A stretch of 64,000 nucleotides of DNA from Flavobacteriaceae bacterium MAR_2009_75 (lineage in GTDB: Bacteria > Bacteroidota > Bacteroidia > Flavobacteriales > Flavobacteriaceae): assembly GCA_002813285.1 (NCBI GenBank), contig PHTZ01000001.1:4091501-4155500 (forward strand), in the 5' to 3' direction. This document shows, piece by piece, positions 18,979 through 28,466 of this stretch (its first letter is position 1; each line of letters opens with the position of its first letter). The position numbers were made by a program, and so were the translations under genes. A model generated the notes under the pieces. It ran no database searches. It was not told where the DNA came from and was given only the letters and a program-made list of their open reading frames with translations.

Positions 18979-21900
18979 ATGACAAAAATCCTATTTGGGT
19001 TAAAAACCTTGTATTTTGGTTTTGCCTTATTGTTTACAATTCATGCTCAGGCACAGAGTACTGCAGTGACCGGAACCGTCACTTCTGCCGATGATGGCTT
19101 TGCGCTTCCAGGAGTAAATGTAGTCGTCAAGGGTACTACAAATGGTACCGTAACCGACTTTGATGGAAAGTACAGTATTAATGTACAAGACGCCAACGCT
19201 ACCTTAGTTTTCTCTTACATTGGTTTTACTAAGCAAGAAATACCACTTAACGGACAGCGTGTGGTGAATGCCAGTATGACCGAAGATGCTACTGCTTTAG
19301 AAGAAGTGGTATTGGTAGGGTATGGTACTCAGATCAAAAGACAGGTCACGGGTTCAGTACAGACAATCGATGCTCAAGAATTGGCCGATCTTCCAGTTTC
19401 ACAAGTAACCCAGAAACTACAAGGTAAACTTGCCGGGGTACAGATTAATCAAACTACGGGTAAACCGGGTCAGGGTATGTCGGTTCGTATTAGGGGCCAA
19501 TTGTCTGTTTCAGGTGGTAGTGACCCCTTATATGTTATCGATGGTTTTCCGATTTCGGGAGGCATCAATACATTGAACCCTGATGAGATTGAAGACATTA
19601 CCATTCTCAAAGATGCCGCTTCAACTTCGCTTTATGGTTCAAGAGCGGCCAATGGTGTGGTTCTAATTACCACAAAAAAGGGAACAACGGGGGAGACTAA
19701 TGTCAGTTTCAATACATCAACAGGCATACAACAAGTGCCCGAGAGAGGGCGCATCGATATGATGGATGCCGTAGAGTTCGCCCAATTCAAAAAGGAGTAC
19801 TATGAGGATCAAGGTGATCCCGTGCCCGAAATCTTTCAGGATCCTTCGCAGTATGAAGGTAAGACCAACGACTGGTATGGAGCCCTATTACGAACCTCGC
19901 CGGTACAGAACTATAACCTCACCATAACCTCTAATAAAGAAAAACTTCGAACAGCAGTTGTCGCCGGGTTCTTCAAGCAAGACGGTGTCGTAATTAATTC
20001 AGACTATGAGCGATACTCTCTAAGAGTCAATTTAGATTATAACGTTTCTGATAAGGTAAGACTAGGCTTTAATGTTGCTCCTTCGTATATAAAGGATAAT
20101 ACACCAAGAAGTGATGGTGATAGGGGTACTGGTATTCTTTTCAATGCGTTGCACACTTGGCCGATAATGCCGATTTATAATCCAGATGGAACTCGAACTA
20201 CCTTTAATCGTTTTCCAGCGGATACAGGAAATATATTTTCATATGCAAACTGGTTGACATCTGCCGAGCAAATCAAAAACGAGACACAAGATGTAAACAT
20301 TCTATCTAACGCATTTATAGAGTATGAACCCATTGATGGTTTGACGGTCAAGTCGAGTTTAAATGCCGAATTGTATAATAGACAATATGAATTTTTTAGC
20401 CCTTCAACGGCTACCTATCGTATTAACCGACCTATACCGACCGATGCTGAGGCTATATGGGAGGATAGAAAAGACTTTTCCTATTTGAACGAAAATTTAG
20501 TGACCTATAGCAAAAATATTGGTGACCATAGTTTCTCTATTTTAGGAGGTTTTACCTATCAGAAATTCAGAAGGGATTTTAGTAGGGTTGCTGCCGATAC
20601 TTTTGCAGATGACCGATTACCAACAATTCAAGGCGCTGCAAATATCAATAGGGGAGGTACTTTTGATCAGGTTCAAGAATGGAGCTTGGTCTCATTTCTT
20701 TCAAGGCTTACATATAACTACAAGGGTAAATACTTGTTGACAGGTTCTATTCGTAGAGATGGGTCTTCTCGTTTTGGTTCTGAAAACAGATGGGGTAATT
20801 TTCCTTCTATTTCTGCCGGTTGGATTGCTTCCGACGAAACCTTTATGGAAAACCAAGAGGCTATATCGCTCTTGAAACTTAGGGCAAGTTATGGTGTTAC
20901 CGGTAACAATAATATTGGGAACTATACTCAATATGCTCTTATTAACAATACTGTGAATGCTGTTTTTGACAACGAGTTTGTTCCCGGTTCTGCGGTTAGC
21001 TCACTATCAAATTCAAACTTAGGTTGGGAGACCACCAAGCAATTTGATATTGGTTTAGACTTAAGTCTATTTAATGATAGGGTTTCTTTTATTTACGATT
21101 ATTACACCAAGAACACCACCAATCTCTTATATAATGTACAAGTGCCAAGAGAATCTGGTTTTACTAATTTTAGCGATAACATCGGTGAAATTAAGTTTTG
21201 GGGCCATGAATTTGCATTGAATACGGTAAATACTACCGGTAAGTTTAGATGGACGACTAATGCCAATATTTCTTTTAACAGAAACGAAGTAGTGTCATTG
21301 GCCGAAGGTATAGACAGAGTGTACGGAACTTTTCATATAACCCAAGTCGGCAAGCCCTTTGGCCAGTTTTATGGGCATTTGTCTGATGGCGTATACCTGA
21401 ACCAACAAGATTTAGATAGCTCACCACAGGTACCTGGCCGTTCTACCGTGGGTAGTATTAAATTGGTAGACGTTAACGGTGATGGTGTCATTACTAGGGG
21501 AGGTGATGAAGATGATCGTGCTATCATGGGCAATCCTTTTCCTGATTTCACTTATGGTATTACCAATACTATAAAATATGGAAATTTTGACTTTTCAATT
21601 ATCGGTACAGGCTCTCAAGGTAATGAGTTATTGATACGTCATTTGTATAGTACCGCAAACCTCGATGGTGTGTTCAACTTGGTTGATGGGGTAAAGTATA
21701 GATTCAGATCGGAAGAAAACCCAGGTAGAGGTTTTTATGGCACCACAGTCGGTGGCGGTAATGTAACCGGTATCGAAAGAGACTGGATCAACGACCGTTT
21801 TGTTGCAGACGCATCCTATTTTAATATTCGTAATATAACTCTCGGTTATACATTGGATGGTGTAGAAAAGTTCTTCAAATCGGCTAGAATTTATGGTTCT

Positions 21901-22065
21901 ATTCAGAACGTTCACATATTCACAAAATACTGGGGCGGACCAAACCCTGAAGTCAGTGGTGAATCAGATGGAGATGGAGATGGTGGTAACCTGAGCCAAG
22001 GCGTCGATCTATCCGGTTATCCTGTACCACGAATTTTTAGTATTGGATTAAACCTGAATTTCTAA
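18979..22065 (+). CDS. susC-like: SusC/RagA-type TonB-dependent outer-membrane transporter (PUL 2)
   Basis: The 1028-residue transporter has a signal peptide (1-26, ending HAQAQ), a carboxypeptidase-regulatory-like domain (about 29-105; GTVTSADDGFALPGVNVVV), the linker VVLVGYGTQIKRQVTGSV, a plug with DAASTSLYGSRAANGVVLI, and a beta barrel. It differs clearly in sequence from the PUL 1 transporter, so it is not a recent duplicate. It heads an unusually long operon, with SusD 54 nt downstream. Since no polysaccharide-cleaving enzyme of classical type follows, the imported ligand is probably a small glycoside or oligosaccharide. Confidence 0.95.
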   Translation: MTKILFGLKTLYFGFALLFTIHAQAQSTAVTGTVTSADDGFALPGVNVVVKGTTNGTVTDFDGKYSINVQDANATLVFSYIGFTKQEIPLNGQRVVNASMTEDATALEEVVLVGYGTQIKRQVTGSVQTIDAQELADLPVSQVTQKLQGKLAGVQINQTTGKPGQGMSVRIRGQLSVSGGSDPLYVIDGFPISGGINTLNPDEIEDITILKDAASTSLYGSRAANGVVLITTKKGTTGETNVSFNTSTGIQQVPERGRIDMMDAVEFAQFKKEYYEDQGDPVPEIFQDPSQYEGKTNDWYGALLRTSPVQNYNLTITSNKEKLRTAVVAGFFKQDGVVINSDYERYSLRVNLDYNVSDKVRLGFNVAPSYIKDNTPRSDGDRGTGILFNALHTWPIMPIYNPDGTRTTFNRFPADTGNIFSYANWLTSAEQIKNETQDVNILSNAFIEYEPIDGLTVKSSLNAELYNRQYEFFSPSTATYRINRPIPTDAEAIWEDRKDFSYLNENLVTYSKNIGDHSFSILGGFTYQKFRRDFSRVAADTFADDRLPTIQGAANINRGGTFDQVQEWSLVSFLSRLTYNYKGKYLLTGSIRRDGSSRFGSENRWGNFPSISAGWIASDETFMENQEAISLLKLRASYGVTGNNNIGNYTQYALINNTVNAVFDNEFVPGSAVSSLSNSNLGWETTKQFDIGLDLSLFNDRVSFIYDYYTKNTTNLLYNVQVPRESGFTNFSDNIGEIKFWGHEFALNTVNTTGKFRWTTNANISFNRNEVVSLAEGIDRVYGTFHITQVGKPFGQFYGHLSDGVYLNQQDLDSSPQVPGRSTVGSIKLVDVNGDGVITRGGDEDDRAIMGNPFPDFTYGITNTIKYGNFDFSIIGTGSQGNELLIRHLYSTANLDGVFNLVDGVKYRFRSEENPGRGFYGTTVGGGNVTGIERDWINDRFVADASYFNIRNITLGYTLDGVEKFFKSARIYGSIQNVHIFTKYWGGPNPEVSGESDGDGDGGNLSQGVDLSGYPVPRIFSIGLNLNF

Positions 22066-22119
22066 GCATTTTTCGCTAGACAGATTAAACTTTTAGACTA
22101 TCCTATAAAAAATATAAAA

Positions 22120-23613
22120 ATGAAAAAAATATTCTTATTTCTTGCAATACTAGGGGTTCTGGGAACCGGCTGTGAAGATGAATTGACGATTTTTCCTGAA
22201 GATTCGTTAAGTGTGCCAACCTTCTACAAAACTGAGGTTGATTTTGAACAAGCCGTAAATGGGGCATATGTACCATTACGTACTATCTACAACCAATCTA
22301 AAGCTTACTTGGGTGAAATGCATTCAGATAATACCTACTATGCACGTAATACGGCATTCGGTGCTACCGAACAACAAGAAGATGTTGCCGATTTCGCTAT
22401 TCCCACAGATAATGGTATTACGACCAACAATCACGTAACCAACATATACGTTGATCATTATGCGATTATCGCGCGTACAAATCAAATTCTGGCAACTATC
22501 GATGAGGCTGAATTCGATAATGCCGCAAAGAACAACATCAAGGGCCAAGCACTTTTTTTAAGGTCTTTCTCATACTTTGACCTGGTACAGTTTTTTGGTA
22601 GTGTACCCATGCACTTGGTTCCTGTGTTGTCTAGGGAAGATGCAGCGCTACCTTTGTCGAGCCCAGATGATATATATGCTCAGATAATTGGTGATTTAGA
22701 GACGGCTATATCTTTATTGCCACCCAAATCACAGCAAGATCCAGGTCGTGTAACTTCGGGTGCTGCTCGCACACTTCTTGGCAATATTTATATCGTAAGA
22801 GAACAGTGGGCAGATGCAGAGACTCAGTTTCAGGCTGTAGTTGATAGTAATGAATACGAGTTAATGCCTAATTATGAGGATGCTTTCTCTGGAAATAGCG
22901 ACAACAAAAATAATATAGAGTCTGTTTTTGAAGTGCAGTACAAAGAAGGTCCAGAAGGTCTGAATGGTAGTTTTCTTTATAACTTTCTACCACGACCTAT
23001 GACCGCTGATGAAGTAGGAGCTGTTACAGGTACGTCAAATCCACAGCCCTTGAACGGCGAAGGAAATAACATACCTACTCCAGATATAATTGCGGCATAT
23101 GAAGAGGGAGATTTGAGAGAGGATGCTTCTATTCAATATGTAACTGCCAGCGAAAGTTTTTGGAGAGATGGCGTTTATCCGATTATCAAGAAATATGTTG
23201 AACCTCACTCCCTGAACGGTAATCACGGTATGAACTTTCCTGTGTATCGCTACTCAGAAGTATTATTGTTCTTGGCGGAAGCATTGGAAGAGCAAGGTAA
23301 ATCTGGCCCGGCTTTGACCCATTTGAATACTGTCAGAACCAGAGCGGGCCTAGGTGATCCGGTTGGTGATTTAGGGGAGGCTATTTTTAGAGAGAGAAGA
23401 GTAGAACTTGCCTTTGAGAACAAACGTTGGTTAGATTTGGTAAGAACAGGCAGGGCAATAGATGTTATTACTGCCTATGGCAATAGAATAAAGGCCAATC
23501 CTAACGATTATTACTATCCTGAAGGTGCGGAGCCCCGTGGTAATGCGTTTACGAATATTAGTTTGACCTTCGGGCTTCCGGCTTCTGAATCGTCTTTAAA
23601 TCCGAATTTTTAG
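22120..23613 (+). CDS. susD-like: SusD/RagB-type glycan-binding lipoprotein (PUL 2)
   Basis: The 497-residue surface lipoprotein has its lipobox at LGTGC (Cys18). The N-terminal SusD region (VPTFYKTEVDFEQAVNGAY), TPR-like helices (LFLRSFSYFDLVQFFG) and the C-terminal signature FRERRVELAFENKRWLDLVRTG are all present. It pairs with the SusC gene just upstream. The length is normal for the family. Confidence 0.95.
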   Translation: MKKIFLFLAILGVLGTGCEDELTIFPEDSLSVPTFYKTEVDFEQAVNGAYVPLRTIYNQSKAYLGEMHSDNTYYARNTAFGATEQQEDVADFAIPTDNGITTNNHVTNIYVDHYAIIARTNQILATIDEAEFDNAAKNNIKGQALFLRSFSYFDLVQFFGSVPMHLVPVLSREDAALPLSSPDDIYAQIIGDLETAISLLPPKSQQDPGRVTSGAARTLLGNIYIVREQWADAETQFQAVVDSNEYELMPNYEDAFSGNSDNKNNIESVFEVQYKEGPEGLNGSFLYNFLPRPMTADEVGAVTGTSNPQPLNGEGNNIPTPDIIAAYEEGDLREDASIQYVTASESFWRDGVYPIIKKYVEPHSLNGNHGMNFPVYRYSEVLLFLAEALEEQGKSGPALTHLNTVRTRAGLGDPVGDLGEAIFRERRVELAFENKRWLDLVRTGRAIDVITAYGNRIKANPNDYYYPEGAEPRGNAFTNISLTFGLPASESSLNPNF

Positions 23614-23665
23614 TACCTTCAAAGGCATTAAAAACGAACTGAAATCAATTATCAAACAAAACCAA

Positions 23666-26356
23666 ATGATAAAAAAAATTCTTCTGCTTGCAACTGCACT
23701 TCAGCTTATGGTTTCGTGCGGAACGGAAAAAAATGAAAAAGCGCAGTCTCCGGAAAACCTTGACCCTAAAATTGCAAAGCTCAAGTTGCAACCGGGGTTT
23801 CAGGCCGAGCATTTATATAGCCCCGGTGAGGCAGGTACGGGATCTTGGGTAGCCATGGCTTTCGATGATAAGGGGCGCTTGATTACATCTGATCAATACG
23901 GTTCGCTTTACCGTATGGAGGTTCAACCGATCGGATCAGATAACTTGACTCCTAAAATTGAAAAACTGAAGATTCAGACGGGAGAGCAAGTGGCCGATTC
24001 AATAGTGCAAATGGGTTATGCCCAAGGTTTGCTCTATGCTTTTAACAGCTTGTACGTCATGATCAATCATTGGGGTAATGAAGAGTTTGAAAAGTCTAGT
24101 GGTCTATACCGACTTCAAGATACCGATAATGATGATCAGTACGATAAAATCACTCTATTGCAAAAGCTTGAAGGGGCCGGTGAGCATGGGCCACATAGTA
24201 TTGTTCCTTCGCCCGACGGCAAATCGCTATACGTAATTGCCGGAAACCATACCGACCTACCAGAAGGTATTGATACCTATCGATTGCCCAACAATTGGGC
24301 AGATGATAATTTGTTTCCTCAAATTAAAGATCCGCGAGGTCACGCAAACGATAGAGGTGCCCCGGGTGGCTGGGTAGCAAAAATCGATCCTGAAGGCAAA
24401 AATTGGGAGTTGGTTGCAGCGGGTTTTAGAAACCCCTATGATTTGGCGTTCAATGAGCTGGGCGATATGTTCGTTTACGATTCTGATATGGAGTGGGATT
24501 TGGGAATGCCCTGGTACCGACCGACCCGCATCTGCCATGTGACCAGCGGTGCTGAATTTGGTTGGAGAACCGGTAACGGAAAGTGGTCTCCGGCATACCC
24601 TGATAACCTTCCACCTTTAATGAACATCGGTCAAGGTTCGCCGACAAATGTAATGTATGGTAGCAAGGCTAAATTTCCGAGTAAGTACAAAAGAAGTGTA
24701 TTTGCCTTTGATTGGAGTTTTGGTATCGTTTACGGTATAGAACTGCAACCAGATGGATCATCTTATAAAGGGGTCAAAGAAGAGTTTCTATCGGGCTTGC
24801 CGTTACCGCTTACCGATGGGGTGATTGGTCCCGATGGTGCGATGTACTTTATGACTGGGGGTAGAAGATTAGATTCTGATTTGTACCGTGTTTATTATAA
24901 TGGTGATGACGATACCGAAACGGCCGTTGCTTTAGAGCAAACCGAGCAGAACAAGATAAGGCAAGAATTGGAAAGCTATCATTTAGGCGCCAAAGAAGGT
25001 GCGGTTGAAGCCGCTTGGCCACACTTAGATAGTGACGATCGATTTTTACAGTATGCCGCAAGAGTGGCTTTAGAGCACCAGCCTGTGAGTTCATGGCAAG
25101 AAAAGGTTTATAGCGAGACCGATGCCGTTAAAAAGATTCAGGCATCGATTGCTTTGGCTAGACAGGGCAATAGTAATCAACAAGATAAATTGTTAAGCAC
25201 ATTAACGTCTATTGATTACATCAACTTGAATACGGCACAGCAGGTCGATTTGGTTCGTGCCATAGAATTGACTTTGTCAAGAATGGGAAAACCAAATTCC
25301 AGCTCACAAAAAAAGGTACGTGATTACTTAGCATCACATTATCCTGCGGAAATCGATGTTCTGAATCAGTTGTTGAGTAAGACATTGGTCTTTGTAGGCG
25401 AGCCGAGCGTTGTCTCGAAAACGTTGGCCCTATTGGAGAAACCTCAGGGTGAAAATGCCGATGTGATGGCCAATTCAGCTACGGAGTCTGCTGACTTGAT
25501 TTTGAGAAATCCGCAGTATGGTATGGATATCGCCGAGACACTCAAGAATATGCCTCCGGCCCAAAGCACTTATTACGGTACTGTTTTAAGTGGTGCAACG
25601 AACGGATGGACTCCAGAGTTACGCGAAAAATACTTCAAGTGGTTCTATAAAGCATTCTCCTTTAAAGCGGGTAGAAGCTACATTGGCTTTATTGACAAAG
25701 CCAGGCAAGGGGCTTTGGCAAACGTATCAAAAAGCCAGTTTGAAATGTATAATACAATGAGTGGTGATTCGCTTTTAAGCAGTTCGGGCAACGACCTTGT
25801 TTCAAATGCGGTTCAGCCTAAAGGGCCTCGAAAAAATTGGACAGAAGAGGATATCGAACCACTTTTGGCCGACGGACTTGAAAATAGAGATTTCGAACAA
25901 GGTAGAAATATGTTCTTGGCCACCAATTGTATTACTTGCCATAGTATGCGTGGTGAAGGCCAAAGCATTGGCCCAGATTTAACCAATTTAGGTACTCGTT
26001 TCTCTCCTGCAGATATGATGAAGGCGATAATTGATCCAAACGATGTGATTTCCGATCAGTACAATTCAACTGTTTTCGAGCTTAAAGATGGAAATTCTGT
26101 AGTCGGTCGATTGATTAGCGAAGAGGGCGAAGAATATAAGATCAGTCAGAATCCTTATGCACCAGATGTAATCAGAAGTATACCTAAAGACCAAGTGACA
26201 AGCACTAAAATGGCAACGATTTCTCTGATGCCCCCTGGCACGATCAATCGATTGGGGCCTGATGAAGTTAAAGACCTTTTGGCTTATTTGGTAGCAGGTG
26301 GCGATAGTGAAAATGCTATTTTCTCTGGGCAGGATCAAGCAGATGCCGAGCAGTAA
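23666..26356 (+). CDS. PVC-type heme-binding propeller dehydrogenase-like lipoprotein with cytochrome c domain
   Basis: The 896-residue periplasmic lipoprotein has its lipobox at MVSC (Cys18). Domains in order are a sorbosone/glucose-dehydrogenase-like beta propeller (about 30-410), helical HEAT-like repeats (about 430-700) and a C-terminal c-type cytochrome with heme motif Cys755-x-x-Cys758-His759 (CITCHSMRGEGQ). A later MPPGT segment could supply the axial Met. This architecture matches the PVC-type heme-binding CxxCH family, common in Planctomycetes and marine Bacteroidota. A role in oxidising a sugar, with electrons passed to cytochrome c, is plausible but unproven. It is the first enzyme gene after SusD and sits 2 nt before the next gene. 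Confidence 0.85.
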   Translation: MIKKILLLATALQLMVSCGTEKNEKAQSPENLDPKIAKLKLQPGFQAEHLYSPGEAGTGSWVAMAFDDKGRLITSDQYGSLYRMEVQPIGSDNLTPKIEKLKIQTGEQVADSIVQMGYAQGLLYAFNSLYVMINHWGNEEFEKSSGLYRLQDTDNDDQYDKITLLQKLEGAGEHGPHSIVPSPDGKSLYVIAGNHTDLPEGIDTYRLPNNWADDNLFPQIKDPRGHANDRGAPGGWVAKIDPEGKNWELVAAGFRNPYDLAFNELGDMFVYDSDMEWDLGMPWYRPTRICHVTSGAEFGWRTGNGKWSPAYPDNLPPLMNIGQGSPTNVMYGSKAKFPSKYKRSVFAFDWSFGIVYGIELQPDGSSYKGVKEEFLSGLPLPLTDGVIGPDGAMYFMTGGRRLDSDLYRVYYNGDDDTETAVALEQTEQNKIRQELESYHLGAKEGAVEAAWPHLDSDDRFLQYAARVALEHQPVSSWQEKVYSETDAVKKIQASIALARQGNSNQQDKLLSTLTSIDYINLNTAQQVDLVRAIELTLSRMGKPNSSSQKKVRDYLASHYPAEIDVLNQLLSKTLVFVGEPSVVSKTLALLEKPQGENADVMANSATESADLILRNPQYGMDIAETLKNMPPAQSTYYGTVLSGATNGWTPELREKYFKWFYKAFSFKAGRSYIGFIDKARQGALANVSKSQFEMYNTMSGDSLLSSSGNDLVSNAVQPKGPRKNWTEEDIEPLLADGLENRDFEQGRNMFLATNCITCHSMRGEGQSIGPDLTNLGTRFSPADMMKAIIDPNDVISDQYNSTVFELKDGNSVVGRLISEEGEEYKISQNPYAPDVIRSIPKDQVTSTKMATISLMPPGTINRLGPDEVKDLLAYLVAGGDSENAIFSGQDQADAEQ

Positions 26357-26358
26357 CT

Positions 26359-27624
26359 ATGAACAAAAACTTAATTGCTAATTCAATTATGCCCTCATCT
26401 TATTTTCTTTTTAAAGAAATGTACTTGAATAAACACAAAAACACTAAACCTGTGCGCCTAGCGTACAGGTTTTATGTCATTTGTTTGTTTGCTGTTGTGG
26501 GTTTAAATACGTTGAAAGCACAGACTGATTCTTCTGTAGAGCCCCAAATTCCTGAGGCCATTTATTTCGAAAAGCAGCATATAGCTTCCGAGAATTATGA
26601 ATCGGTAAGTGTTTTTGACGTTAACAATGACGGTGCGATTGATATTGTATCCGGAGCGTTTTGGTATGAGGGCCCATCTTTCAAGAAAAGACATGATATG
26701 GGAGGCCCGAAGCGATTCGGTGAATATTATGACCATTTTTCTACCATTCCTTTAGATGTTAACAGTGATGGTAATATCGATTTTGTAACCGGTGGATGGT
26801 TTGAAGGTCGATTGGTCTGGAAAGAGAATGTCGGAGATAAAAGTCCTTGGCCAGAACACCTGATTGCTGAAATAGGAAATATAGAATCTACCCGAGCTTG
26901 GGATATTGACGGTGATGGTGTTATCGAGATAATTCCCAACACCCCCAATGGGCCACTGCGAATATTTTATTTACAAAATGGCAGTTTCAAAGAAAAGGTT
27001 GTTTCAGATAAGCAAGGTCATGGTATTGGCTACGGAGATATCAACGGAGACGGAAGAGGTGATTTAATTATGTCTCATGGCTGGTTAGAAGCTCCCGAAA
27101 ATCGATTTGAAGGTGAGTGGAAACTTCATGAAGAATTTCAGTTGGGTACAGCTAGCGTGCCAATTATTGTGACTGATGTCAATAATGATGGTCTTTCAGA
27201 TATGGTTGTAGGTCAAGGTCACGGCTATGGCCTGTTCTGGTATGAACAACTTCCTGTCAACAAGAAGAAGGGTGAAAAATGGAAGAAGCACAATATGGAT
27301 CCCTATAATTCTCAGTACCACACCATTGAAATGGAAGACCTTGACGGAGATGGTATCAAAGAAATAATCACTGGTAAACGCTACAAAGCCCATAATGGTA
27401 AAGACCCTGGTGGGTATGATTCTATTGGACTTTATTATTTCAGGTGGACGGGAGAAAGTTTTAGCAAACAAGTAATTGATTATGGGGCCTATGGTGAAGG
27501 TAAAGGAACAGGTGTATATTTTACAGTTCACGATGTTAACCAAGATAATAGAAAAGATGTGATAGTAGCAGGAAAAGATGGGTTGGCCATCTTTTTGAAC
27601 AAGACAGTAAAATCAACTAGGTAG
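26359..27624 (+). CDS. Secreted FG-GAP/VCBS repeat propeller protein
   Basis: Seven calcium-binding-like repeats of the type DxNxDGxxD are visible (for example DVNNDGAIDIVSG, DVNSDGNIDFVTG, DIDGDGVIEIIPN, DLDGDGIKEIITG), forming a probable seven-bladed propeller. The ATG at 26359 follows the previous stop by 2 nt; a second in-frame ATG at 26419 places the hydrophobic signal (FYVICLFAVVGLNTLKAQ) closer to the N-terminus and may be the true start. It has no recognisable catalytic residues. Such proteins often accompany the PVC-type propeller protein; a sugar-binding or structural role in the periplasm or on the surface is inferred. Confidence 0.75.
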   Translation: MNKNLIANSIMPSSYFLFKEMYLNKHKNTKPVRLAYRFYVICLFAVVGLNTLKAQTDSSVEPQIPEAIYFEKQHIASENYESVSVFDVNNDGAIDIVSGAFWYEGPSFKKRHDMGGPKRFGEYYDHFSTIPLDVNSDGNIDFVTGGWFEGRLVWKENVGDKSPWPEHLIAEIGNIESTRAWDIDGDGVIEIIPNTPNGPLRIFYLQNGSFKEKVVSDKQGHGIGYGDINGDGRGDLIMSHGWLEAPENRFEGEWKLHEEFQLGTASVPIIVTDVNNDGLSDMVVGQGHGYGLFWYEQLPVNKKKGEKWKKHNMDPYNSQYHTIEMEDLDGDGIKEIITGKRYKAHNGKDPGGYDSIGLYYFRWTGESFSKQVIDYGAYGEGKGTGVYFTVHDVNQDNRKDVIVAGKDGLAIFLNKTVKSTR

Positions 27625-27637
27625 AATAAATTATATC

Positions 27638-28447
27638 ATGAAAAAAAATTATAGAAATCTAGCGGCTTGCTTGACATTGGTATTTGCCATTTCGATACAA
27701 TCGTGTAAAGAAACCAAAAAAGAGCAAAAAGTTGAAGAAGAAGCGAGTCAAGAAGCGGCAACAGACGCTGACGGATTTATGTCAATCTTCGATGGTAAAA
27801 CACTTGAAGGTTGGGAAGGAGACCCGAAATATTGGAGTGTTGAAAATGGAAACTTGACAGGTACCGTTACTCCTGAAACCTTGTTGGAGAACAATACTTT
27901 TATTGTCTGGCAGGGTGGTCAGCCAAGCGATTTCGAATTAAAACTAGAATTTAAAATAGCGGAAGCAGGCAATAGTGGTATTAATTATAGAAGTGAAACG
28001 ATTGATACGATACCCCACGCTTTAAGAGGCTATCAGGCCGATATCGATGGTAAAATTCGATATACCGGCCAAAATTATGAGGAGAAAAAAAGAGCGACTT
28101 TGGCCTATCGAGGTGAAAAAGTCATAATTAATACCCAAGATAACCCTGATGAACCGGGGTCACTTAGGGCAAATGTACAGCGCAATTGCTGGCAGAGTAG
28201 AGAGGTGGTCGAGTCATTGGGTGAGTCAGATTCTTTAAAGACCAAAATTAATCATGAAGATTGGAATGAAGTTCATCTCGTCATTAAAGGCAACCGACTA
28301 CAACATTATGTAAATGGTGTACTTATGAGTGATGTGACCGACGAAGATTCGGTTAACAGAATGTCTTCTGGTCATCTAGGCGTGCAGGTTCATGTTGGGC
28401 CGCCAATGAAAGTTGAATTTAAGAATATTCGATTAAAAGAACTGTAA
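27638..28447 (+). CDS. DUF1080 (3-keto-disaccharide hydrolase family) lipoprotein
   Basis: The 269-residue lipoprotein has a lipobox-like IQSC (Cys23) followed by a low-complexity Glu/Lys linker. From about residue 45 it is one concanavalin-like jelly-roll (FMSIFDGKTLEGWEGDPKYWSVENG; C-terminal GHLGVQVHVGPPMKVEFKNIRLKEL), typical of DUF1080/PF06439. Members of this family cleave 3-keto-glycosides, and structures resemble GH16-like folds. Located in a SusCD operon with an oxidoreductase and TIM-barrel proteins, it is the best single indicator that this operon handles 3-keto sugars. The activity is inferred from the family. Confidence 0.85.
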   Translation: MKKNYRNLAACLTLVFAISIQSCKETKKEQKVEEEASQEAATDADGFMSIFDGKTLEGWEGDPKYWSVENGNLTGTVTPETLLENNTFIVWQGGQPSDFELKLEFKIAEAGNSGINYRSETIDTIPHALRGYQADIDGKIRYTGQNYEEKKRATLAYRGEKVIINTQDNPDEPGSLRANVQRNCWQSREVVESLGESDSLKTKINHEDWNEVHLVIKGNRLQHYVNGVLMSDVTDEDSVNRMSSGHLGVQVHVGPPMKVEFKNIRLKEL

Positions 28448-28466
28448 TTATTAGGCGATAAGTAGA

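Noticed and set aside
18979-22065. Recent duplication of PUL 1 SusC/SusD to make PUL 2.
   Set aside because: The two SusC and two SusD proteins share only family signatures and differ elsewhere, so no recent duplication.
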